A stretch of 47,778 nt of DNA from positions 1-47,778 of the forward strand of contig NZ_JAGPXL010000050.1 of NCBI RefSeq assembly GCF_018070565.1. The letters are read 5' to 3'. The notes under the pieces were generated by a model. It was given only the letters and a program-made list of their open reading frames with translations, was not told the origin of the DNA and did not search any database. A program made the translations under genes and the position numbers. This stretch comes from Streptomyces sp. B93. Its GTDB lineage: Bacteria; Actinomycetota; Actinomycetes; Streptomycetales; Streptomycetaceae. Within the stretch, counting starts at the first letter, position 1, and the number at the start of each line of letters is the position of its first letter. Positions 33,799 through 40,810 of this stretch are shown here, piece after piece.

Positions 33799-34766
33799 AA
33801 CGCCTCCTCCTCACCCTGCGCGGTCCGCACCACCCACTCCATCAACCGGACCTGCATGGGGGACACGTACAGCGGGTCGACCAGCCCTTCGTCCGCCATG
33901 TCCTTGAACTCGCTCAGCACATGACGGGTCGCCGCGAGGGACCGGGCGAGCCCTTCGTCCGGGAGCGGCCCGGTTTCCGGGCGGCGCCGCTCGGCGGGGC
34001 GCCGGGGCGCGGGCGCGGCGTCGGGGAGGTACCAGGGCCCCTCCCTGAGCGCGCCCAGCAGGGCCCGCGCGGACAGGGCCCGGAACAGTCCGAACGCGCT
34101 GTCGATGGCACAGGCGGCCAGCTCACCCTCCGTGCCGTCCCGCAGCAGGGCGGCGGCCTCGGAGTCGAGTACGACGCCCAGGAGCGCCGGTTCGGCCACG
34201 TCTGTCCGCCGTTCCACCGGGCCGCCCGCGTAGCCGTCGTACTCGGCGACCGGTCGGCTGCTGGCGAGTTCGAGGACACTGACGGCGCGGCCGTCGCCGT
34301 TGCGCCGGTCGTGGGCCACCTCGTCCACGGTGCCGTCCAGATAGGCCGCGGTCACGGCGGGCCGGAACGGGGCGTGCCAGCTGTCGCCCTTGACGACTTG
34401 GTCGGCCCGCGGTGTCGCGCAGTCGACGTGCGGGTCCGGGAGCACGCAGATCAGGGCCAGTCCGACGTCGTCGGCGACCTCGTCGACCCTGCCGGGCAAC
34501 AGGTCGCCCTGCGCCGTGTGCACATCGACCGGGTCGCCCGGCCGGCGCCCGCCCAGGCAGGCCGTGGAGGTCAGCGCGCAGGACCTGGTCACGAGGAGGC
34601 CGCCGCCGAGCAGCGTGCCCTCGTGGGAGATCGCGACCCAGTACTCCGTGTGCCCCATGAACCGCCCCAGGCCCCCGCTCGTCGGCAACGCCGCCCCCGC
34701 CCACCGAAGCTGACGTGCCGTCACCGACAGACCGCCGCCCGCTCCGAGCGTACTCGCACCGGGCAC
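33795..34766 (-). CDS. trypsin-fold pseudo-protease
   Basis: The protein of up to 323 residues resembles the trypsin-like peptidases linked to bacterial conflict systems: YWVAISHEGTLLGGGLLVTRSCALTSTACL, then VDEVADDVGLALICVL, then YDGYAGGPVERR. The catalytic positions are changed. The LTxAHC region reads LTSTACL (no His), the D-L-A-L segment reads G-L-A-L, and the GxSGGP nucleophile loop reads GYAGGP, so Ser is Ala. A helical C-terminal tail (~230-323) follows, with LARSLAATRHVLSEFKDMADEGLVDPLYVSPMQVRLMEWVV. It probably binds rather than cleaves. Start uncertain: GTG 34766 lies 19 bases after the upstream stop; GTG 34724 and ATG 34658 are alternatives. It overlaps the TPR gene by four bases. 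Confidence 0.75.
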   Translation of the reverse strand: MPGASTLGAGGGLSVTARQLRWAGAALPTSGGLGRFMGHTEYWVAISHEGTLLGGGLLVTRSCALTSTACLGGRRPGDPVDVHTAQGDLLPGRVDEVADDVGLALICVLPDPHVDCATPRADQVVKGDSWHAPFRPAVTAAYLDGTVDEVAHDRRNGDGRAVSVLELASSRPVAEYDGYAGGPVERRTDVAEPALLGVVLDSEAAALLRDGTEGELAACAIDSAFGLFRALSARALLGALREGPWYLPDAAPAPRRPAERRRPETGPLPDEGLARSLAATRHVLSEFKDMADEGLVDPLYVSPMQVRLMEWVVRTAQGEEEAL

Positions 34767-34785
34767 CCCGCGCCCCGGCCTCGGC

Positions 34786-36246
34786 TCACCCTCGCGACAG
34801 CACCCGCCGCGCCCCCGCGATCACCGCCGTGGCCAGCACCCAGCCGCAGACGGTGAGAAAGACGGCCACGGCCTTGTCGAAGCCCACCGGGTCCCAGGCA
34901 CCGCGGTGGCCGAGGCTCGCTACGGGGACCAGGAGGTCGAGGCTGTACAGGACGGGGTCCCAGGCGCGGCGCGCGTCCCCGCCGACCGGGCGCGGCGGGT
35001 GCCGCGCGAACCACAGCGAGCCCGCCGCGGCCAGCGAGACCAGCCACAGCAGCGCCCGCCGCGGCACATAGCCGTACCCGAACAACGCGTCCTGCACGAC
35101 GCCCCACACCCGGCCGGTGAGGCTGTCCCGACGCCGCAGATGCCGTTCCCGGGCGTGCCGTACGGTGCGGGCCGCGCGTTCGTCACCGGCCGCCTCGTAC
35201 GACCTCGCGAGCTGTTCGAATGACCCGGCGCCCGCGTGCGGGTCACGGGTCAGCCACTCCAGCCGGGCCCGCACCGTGACGGGCCGCGCGCTCTCCAGGC
35301 GCTGGTAGGTGAAGCCCTCCAGGTGCAGGGCTCCGGGGGACGCCCAGGTGTCCTCGGCGTCCACGAGTACGTCGACGGTGGCGTCCTGGAGGACCACCGG
35401 GCCGTGCGGCGGCTGCCGCAGATCGACCCGGAGCCGGGATGTGCGCAGTCTGCTGAGCAGCAGCGCGCCCGCCGGTTCGGCGAGGACGCCGTCGTGGAAG
35501 GTGACGACGCCCCCGACGTCCGCCGACCGCAGCAGCACCTGGCCCGCGCTGCGGAAGCCCCAGTCGGCGTAGAAGCCGCCGCTGCACACCAGACCGGTGG
35601 CGTCGATGCCGCCGACGTCGGCGGCGTGCAGGTTCACGGCGTAGGTGACGCGGGCGTCGCGCAGGTACAGGGCGCCGGACGTGCGCAGTTCGCGGGCGTG
35701 CAGCGAACCGCCGACCGACAGCCGGGGCGCGAGCAGCGACCAGGGGCCGCCGCCCGTCACGGTGGTCCCCTCGACGAGCAGGTTGCCTCCGACCCGGGCG
35801 TCCGCGAGCTGGACGACTCCCCGTGCGGCCCCTTCCCTCAGGCGGCGCGGCGCACGGCCCCCGTCGGCGCCCGCGACGGGCTCGGTCAGCGGCCGGGGTT
35901 CGCACTCCCCGTCCCCCAGCCGTGCGCCGGACAGCCGTAGTTCCCCGTCGAGGACGAGCTGGTCGGCGTGGAGGGAGGGCATCGTCGAGCCGGACAGGTC
36001 CAGTGCCGGGGCCGTGAGTCCCGTCAGCCGCACCGGGCTGTCGAACACGCACCCGGTCAGCGCGAGCGGCGTGCCCAGGCGGCAGTGGGAGAGGTCGAGT
36101 TCGCCGGTGACGTGCAGGCCGTCGTGGGCGATCGCGGCGCCGGAGTCCGCCGCCCCGGTGATCGCGGCCCGCAGCGTGGCGGCGTCGACCGTGCCGGCGA
36201 GCACCCGTGTCCGACGTGGACGTGGTCGTCGTACGCGAGCTGACAT
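34786..36246 (-). CDS. beta-helix membrane protein (so-called membrane-associated oxidoreductase family)
   Basis: ATG 36246 with AAGGGGG nine bases upstream gives 486 residues. The N-terminal ~300 residues are Leu/Gly-rich repeats of a right-handed beta-helix (GLHVTGELDLSHCRLGTPLALTGC, LDGELRLSGARLG, VGGSLHARELRTSGALYLRDARV). A helical part follows (SFEQLARSYEAAGDERAARTVRHARERHLRR), then GYGYVPRRALLWLVSLAAAGSLWF and a second membrane helix AVAVFLTVCGWVLATAVIAGA. Streptomycete relatives are often labelled membrane-associated oxidoreductase although no cofactor motif is visible. It lies directly upstream of the pseudo-protease and TPR genes on the same strand and is divergent from a kinase-like gene. 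Confidence 0.75.
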   Translation of the reverse strand: MSARVRRPRPRRTRVLAGTVDAATLRAAITGAADSGAAIAHDGLHVTGELDLSHCRLGTPLALTGCVFDSPVRLTGLTAPALDLSGSTMPSLHADQLVLDGELRLSGARLGDGECEPRPLTEPVAGADGGRAPRRLREGAARGVVQLADARVGGNLLVEGTTVTGGGPWSLLAPRLSVGGSLHARELRTSGALYLRDARVTYAVNLHAADVGGIDATGLVCSGGFYADWGFRSAGQVLLRSADVGGVVTFHDGVLAEPAGALLLSRLRTSRLRVDLRQPPHGPVVLQDATVDVLVDAEDTWASPGALHLEGFTYQRLESARPVTVRARLEWLTRDPHAGAGSFEQLARSYEAAGDERAARTVRHARERHLRRRDSLTGRVWGVVQDALFGYGYVPRRALLWLVSLAAAGSLWFARHPPRPVGGDARRAWDPVLYSLDLLVPVASLGHRGAWDPVGFDKAVAVFLTVCGWVLATAVIAGARRVLSRG

Positions 36247-36343
36247 GTGGTGATCCCCCTTGTCCGGTACGGCAATTGTCACGCCCGGGCACGGCGGGCG
36301 GGGCCCGGGGTACGGGTGCGTGGGGGCGCCGCATACTGAGGTC

Positions 36344-37969
36344 ATGGATCGTTCCTCCACCGGCGCCCCGGACGTGTCCGCCGTCGAGGCCGTCAGGAAG
36401 GCGCTGGCCGACTGGGAGCGGCAGACGCACCGCGAGCTGAAGGCGGTCACCCCGATCGACGCGGGCGGCAGCGGCGGCGTACTGGTCTCGGCCTACGTGC
36501 GGGAGCTGGACCCCGGGCGGCAGGGCGGCCGGATGATCGTGAAGATGCTGGCGCCGTCGGACGAGACGGTCGGCGAGCCGGGTCGGCACAAGGCGGCGCT
36601 GCTGGCCCGGACGGAATGGAACGCGCCCTTCGTGGACGGGCATCTGGTCGGTCTCGCCCTGGAACCGCACAAGGTGGACGGCACCTGGGTGATGTTCCAG
36701 CTGCCCGCCGGTGACGAGGACGCGGTGACGCTGGCGGGCGCGGACCGGCGCCGGCTGCCGCACCTGGCCGCACGGATCGTCACCGGGGTGCTGGAGGGCT
36801 GGAACCCGGAGGACCCCACGGTGGTGGAGCGTACGGCGGCGGAGTTCGTCGGTGACATCCTCGACCGGCGTCTCGCTGACGAGGGCTCCCTGCTCAAGTG
36901 GGTCACCGGTCACCTGCTCCCCGGGCCCTCGGGCCCGCCGTGGCTGTCGCTGCCCGGCGCCGACCGGCCGGTGCCCAACCCCCTCGCCCTCGGCCCCGGC
37001 ACCGACCTGGCCCGGCACCAGGTCGCCGTCCCCCAGCGCGGCCGGGCGCACGGCGATCTGCACCCCGGCAACATCATGGTGCCGCGGCAACCGGCGGCCG
37101 GGGACGACGACTTCGTGCTCATCGACCTGTCCCGCTTCGCCGCCGACGCGCTGCTGGCCCGCGACCCGGCACACCTGCTGCTCTGCCTGGTCGCGTCCTA
37201 CCTGCCGCACATGGACGACGAGGCTCGCGCCGAGCTGGTCCCCGGGCTGCTGCGCACGCCCTGCGACGGCACGCTGGTCCCGCAGGGGCTCGCGGCGCTG
37301 GTGGCTACGGTCCACGACGCCTGGTCCGGCTGGGGCGAGCGGCACCGCATCCAGCGCGACTGGCGGCGCCAGTGGTACCTGGCGCTCCAGGCGTGCGCGC
37401 TGATGTTCCTGGGCCGTAAGGGCTACTCGGACCGCGACCGCTGGTGGTTCTTCCGGCTGGCCGCGGAGGCGTGTGGCGCGTACCTGGACGACGTGGCGGT
37501 GAGGCGGCCCGTCGAGGGCGCCCCGGTGTCCCTCCGTACGGCCCCGGAGCCGGCGGCGCCGGTCGTGGCGTACGTCGGTCCGCCGCCCGCGCGGCAGGAC
37601 ACCCCGGGGGACGACCAGGCCCTGCGGAGGCTGCTCCTGGAGATCTGGGGGACGTTCGGGCCGCGCCTGCGCGAGCTGACCGCGGCGCCGCTGGAGCAGA
37701 TCCCGATGGCGACGGCGATGGCCATCCGGCTGCGCGCCGCCCGCTTCGGGACGGACCTGCGCAACGCGCTGATGGCGTCCGCGGGCGCCCACCAGGAGGT
37801 CAGTGACGTCCTGGGGCCGTTGCGGGCGGTGGCGGACCGCGCGGGGGACGTGGAGACGGCGATGGCCCGGGGCGACGCCTTCAAGGGCCGCAAGGTGCTC
37901 GGCGATCTCGTCGACGCCCTGGAGGAACTGCTGGACACGGTCCGCGAGGCCAAGGGGCGGCTGCCCTGA
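36344..37969 (+). CDS. APH/choline-kinase-like protein with helical C-terminal extension
   Basis: The 541-residue protein starts at ATG 36344. Its kinase-like core has a glycine-rich loop GGSGGVLV (~45-52), a possible ATP-binding Lys in RMIVKML (~66), the Brenner motif RAHGDLHPGNIMV (~234-246) with catalytic Asp and Asn, and the metal-binding Asp in FVLIDLSRFA (~258). Residues ~270-390 form the helical lobe (DPAHLLLCLVASYLPHMDDEAR). A Pro-rich linker (RPVEGAPVSLRTAPEPAAP) leads to a ~120-residue helical tail (EIWGTFGPRLRELTAAPLEQIPMATAM). It is not a standard aminoglycoside phosphotransferase: it is longer and sits back to back with the beta-helix/pseudo-protease/TPR genes across 97 bases. 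The substrate is unknown; a protein or nucleotide target is possible. Confidence 0.72.
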   Translation: MDRSSTGAPDVSAVEAVRKALADWERQTHRELKAVTPIDAGGSGGVLVSAYVRELDPGRQGGRMIVKMLAPSDETVGEPGRHKAALLARTEWNAPFVDGHLVGLALEPHKVDGTWVMFQLPAGDEDAVTLAGADRRRLPHLAARIVTGVLEGWNPEDPTVVERTAAEFVGDILDRRLADEGSLLKWVTGHLLPGPSGPPWLSLPGADRPVPNPLALGPGTDLARHQVAVPQRGRAHGDLHPGNIMVPRQPAAGDDDFVLIDLSRFAADALLARDPAHLLLCLVASYLPHMDDEARAELVPGLLRTPCDGTLVPQGLAALVATVHDAWSGWGERHRIQRDWRRQWYLALQACALMFLGRKGYSDRDRWWFFRLAAEACGAYLDDVAVRRPVEGAPVSLRTAPEPAAPVVAYVGPPPARQDTPGDDQALRRLLLEIWGTFGPRLRELTAAPLEQIPMATAMAIRLRAARFGTDLRNALMASAGAHQEVSDVLGPLRAVADRAGDVETAMARGDAFKGRKVLGDLVDALEELLDTVREAKGRLP

Positions 37970-37978
37970 CCCGCCCCG

Positions 37979-39130
37979 TCAGGCCACCGACCCGATCCGC
38001 CCCGCCGCACCCGACGGCGCGTCATGGTGGATCGGCGTGTGCGCACCGGTGAGCGAGGCCCCGCTGCCGCCCCGCCGGTTGGCGACGATCTCCGCGGCGA
38101 TGGACAGCGCGGTCTCTTCCGGCGTGCGCGCGCCCAGGTCGAGACCGATCGGTGACCGCAGCCGGGCCAGCTCCAGGTCGGTGACGCCGACCTCGCGCAG
38201 CCGGGCGTTGCGGTCGAGGTGGGTGCGGCGGGAGCCCATGGCGCCGACGTAGGCGACGGGGAGCCTGAGGGCGAGCCGGAGCAGGGGGACGTCGAACTTG
38301 GCGTCGTGGGTGAGGACGCACAGCACGGTGCGGGCGTCGACGTCGGTGCGCTCCAGGTACTCGTGGGGCCACTCGACGACGATCTCGTCCGCCTCCGGGA
38401 AGCGTGCCCGGGTGGCGAAGACGGGCCGCGCGTCGCACACCGTCACGTGGTAGCCGAGGAACTTGCCGACCCGTACCAGCGCCGCCGCGAAGTCGATCGC
38501 CCCGAAGACGATCATGCGGGGGGCGGGGACGGACGACTCCACCAGGACGGTGAGCGGCGCACCGCACCGCGAGCCCTGCTCGCCGATCTCCAGGGTGCCG
38601 GTGCGTCCGGCGTCCAGGTAGGCGCGCGCCTCGGCCGCGACCGTGCGGTCCAGCTCCGGGTGTCCGCCGAAGCCGCCGTCGTGGGAGCCGTCCGCGTGGA
38701 CCACCAGGGCCCGCCCCCGCAGTTCGGCGGGGCCGGAGACGATCCGCGCCACGGCGGTCGTCTCCCCCGCGGCGGTGGCGGCCAGCGCACCGGCCACCAC
38801 CGCCCGTACCGCGTCCCCGGCCCGCACCGGGGTCACCAGGACGTCGATGACCCCGCCGCAGGTGAGGCCGACGGCGAAGGCGCCCTCGTCGCTGTAGCCG
38901 AACCGCTCCAGCACGGGCTCCCCGTCGGTCAGCGCCTGCTGGCACAGTTCGTAGACCGCGCCCTCCACACAGCCGCCGGAGACCGAGCCGACCGCCGTGC
39001 CCTCGGCGTCGACCGCGAGCGCGGCGCCGGGCTGGCGCGGGGCGCTGCCGCCGACCGCGACCACGGTGGCCACGGCGAAGTCACGGTCCTGCTCGACCCA
39101 CCGGTGCAGCTCCTCGGCGATGTCCAGCAT
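37979..39130 (-). CDS. xdhC: XdhC/CoxI-family molybdenum cofactor insertion protein
   Basis: The 383-residue protein has the XdhC/CoxI N-terminal domain (ATVVAVGGSAPRQPGAALAV, GSVSGGCVEGAVYE, CGGVIDVLVTPV) and the C-terminal Rossmann domain (RMIVFGAIDFAAALVRVGKFLGYHVTVCDAR, LTHDAKFDVPLL, YVGAMGSRRT, LRSPIGLDLGARTPEETALSIAAEIVANR). XdhC binds molybdenum cofactor, helps it receive the terminal sulfur and inserts it into xanthine dehydrogenase. The xanthine dehydrogenase genes lie on the same strand just upstream, past the purine permease. Confidence 0.94.
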   Translation of the reverse strand: MLDIAEELHRWVEQDRDFAVATVVAVGGSAPRQPGAALAVDAEGTAVGSVSGGCVEGAVYELCQQALTDGEPVLERFGYSDEGAFAVGLTCGGVIDVLVTPVRAGDAVRAVVAGALAATAAGETTAVARIVSGPAELRGRALVVHADGSHDGGFGGHPELDRTVAAEARAYLDAGRTGTLEIGEQGSRCGAPLTVLVESSVPAPRMIVFGAIDFAAALVRVGKFLGYHVTVCDARPVFATRARFPEADEIVVEWPHEYLERTDVDARTVLCVLTHDAKFDVPLLRLALRLPVAYVGAMGSRRTHLDRNARLREVGVTDLELARLRSPIGLDLGARTPEETALSIAAEIVANRRGGSGASLTGAHTPIHHDAPSGAAGRIGSVA

Positions 39131-39183
39131 CTCTCGGTCTCCTTGTCAGCGGTGGCGGTGTGGGAAAAGGGTTCGGGGAGCCG

Positions 39184-40641
39184 TCAGCGCACGCCCAGCC
39201 AGCTCTCGATCGGGCTGAGGCCGAAGTAGACGACGAAGACGACGGTCAGCACCCACATGAAGGCGCCGATCTCCCGAGCCTTCCCCTGTGCGGCCTTGAT
39301 CGCCACATAGGAGATGACGCCCGCGGCGACCCCGGCCGTGATGGAGTACGTGAACGGCATGATCACGACGGTGAGGAAGACGGGGATCGCGGTGGCGCGG
39401 TCGGCCCAGTCGACGTGCCGGGCGTTCATCATCATCATGGCGCCGATGACCACCAGGGCGGCGGCCGCGACCTCGCCGGGCACCATCGCCGTCAGCGGCG
39501 TGAAGAACAGGCAGGCGGCGAAGAACAGCCCGGTGACCACCGACGACAGGCCGGTACGGGCGCCTTCGCCGACGCCGGTCGCCGACTCCACGAACACGGT
39601 CTGCCCGGAGGCGCCGGAGACCCCGCCGATCGCGCCGCCCGCGCCGTCGACGAACAGCGCCCTGGACAGCCCCGGCATCCGTCCCTTGTCGTCGGCGAGC
39701 CTGGCCTCGGTGCCGACGCCGATGATGGTGGCCATCGCGTCGAAGAACCCGGCGAGGACCAGAGTGAACACGATCATGCCGACCGTCATGGCGCCGACCT
39801 CGCCCCAGCCGCCGAACTCGACGTCGCCGAAGAGGCTGAAGTCGGGCATGGACACGGCGCTGCCGTGCAGTTCGGGCGCGCCCCCGGCCCACTGCCCGGG
39901 GTCGATGACGTCGAGCACGTTGAGGAGCACCGCGAGCACGGTGCCGCCGAGGATGCCGATGAGGATGGCGCCGGGGACGCCGCGGGCCTGGAGCATGAAG
40001 ATGCCGAGCAGCGTGACGGCGAACAACAGCACGGGCCATCCGGCCAGCTCACCGGCCGGGCCGAGGGTGACCGGCGTGCCCTCGCCCTGGTGCACGAAAC
40101 CGGCCTTGTAGAAGCCGATGAGGGCGACGAACAGCCCGATGCCCATGGTGATCGCGTGCTTCAGGGCCAGCGGGATCGCGTTCATGATCATCTCTCGCAG
40201 GCCGGTGACGACCAGCAGCATGATGACCACGCCGTACATCACACACATGCCCATCGCCTGCGGCCAGGTCATCTGCGGCGCGACCTGGGAGGCGAGGACC
40301 CCGGAGACGGACAGCCCGGCGGCGAGGGCGAGCGGCACCCGGCCGACGAACCCCATCAGCAGCGTGGAGAGCGCCGCGGCGAACGCGGTGGCGGTGATCA
40401 GGGCCTGCTGGCCCATGGTGTTCCCGGCCGCGTCCTCACCGGACAGGATCAGCGGGTTGAGCAGGAGGATGTACGCCATCGCCATGAAGGTGGTGATGCC
40501 GCCGCGCACCTCACGCGCGAGGGTCGATCCACGGTCGGACATGTGGAAGTACCGGTCGAGCCAAGAGCGTCCGGCGGGGACGCGGGTTCCCGCACCCGCG
40601 TCGTCCGAGACGGTCTTCGGCTCCAGTGACTGCTGGGTCAT
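39184..40641 (-). CDS. NCS2-family purine permease (AzgA-like)
   Basis: The 485-residue protein has about twelve hydrophobic segments and the AzgA-type NCS2 motifs REVRGGITTFMAMAYILLLNPLILS near the N terminus, a family GxGTEARLADDKGRMPG loop, and ASGQTVFVESATGVGEGARTGLSS. It probably imports hypoxanthine, guanine or adenine by proton symport. Placement between xdhC and the xanthine dehydrogenase genes supports a purine salvage and catabolism role. It is 169 bases from the upstream gene and preceded by its own operator-like palindrome. Confidence 0.92.
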   Translation of the reverse strand: MTQQSLEPKTVSDDAGAGTRVPAGRSWLDRYFHMSDRGSTLAREVRGGITTFMAMAYILLLNPLILSGEDAAGNTMGQQALITATAFAAALSTLLMGFVGRVPLALAAGLSVSGVLASQVAPQMTWPQAMGMCVMYGVVIMLLVVTGLREMIMNAIPLALKHAITMGIGLFVALIGFYKAGFVHQGEGTPVTLGPAGELAGWPVLLFAVTLLGIFMLQARGVPGAILIGILGGTVLAVLLNVLDVIDPGQWAGGAPELHGSAVSMPDFSLFGDVEFGGWGEVGAMTVGMIVFTLVLAGFFDAMATIIGVGTEARLADDKGRMPGLSRALFVDGAGGAIGGVSGASGQTVFVESATGVGEGARTGLSSVVTGLFFAACLFFTPLTAMVPGEVAAAALVVIGAMMMMNARHVDWADRATAIPVFLTVVIMPFTYSITAGVAAGVISYVAIKAAQGKAREIGAFMWVLTVVFVVYFGLSPIESWLGVR

Positions 40642-40671
40642 GTGGGCCTACTCCCAAGGTTCACAGGGGCA

Positions 40672-40698
40672 CCCGTGTGCCACGTGCGTGGTCACGGG
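40672..40698. promoter_or_regulatory. imperfect palindrome upstream of purine permease
   Basis: The outer arms CCCGTG (40672-40677) and CACGGG (40693-40698) and the inner arms CCACG and CGTGG are symmetric across 27 bases. It lies 31 bases before the permease ATG. It may be an operator for a purine-responsive regulator; the regulator is not identified. Confidence 0.4.
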
Positions 40699-40760
40699 AT
40701 TTGGGATGGTGCTTCGGCCGCACGACCCGGGGGACGGCCCGAGACGAACGATCTGGGTAC

Positions 40761-40803
40761 TCCGGGCGGCGCGGAGTGTGTGACGTTCCGTGCGCCGCCC
40801 GGA
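40761..40803 (-). terminator. hairpin terminator after the xanthine dehydrogenase operon
   Basis: Perfect 12-bp arms (TCCGGGCGGCGC 40761-40772; GCGCCGCCCGGA 40792-40803) enclose a 19-base loop, eight bases past the stop of the molybdenum subunit. It separates that operon from the permease gene. Confidence 0.72.
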
Positions 40804-40810
40804 GGGTCTG

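Noticed and set aside
34786..36246. True oxidoreductase
   Set aside because: The family label exists in annotations, but no nucleotide- or cofactor-binding motif is visible, only beta-helix repeats and membrane helices.
36344..37969. Aminoglycoside resistance phosphotransferase
   Set aside because: Kinase motifs are present, but length, helical tail and neighbourhood do not match known resistance enzymes.
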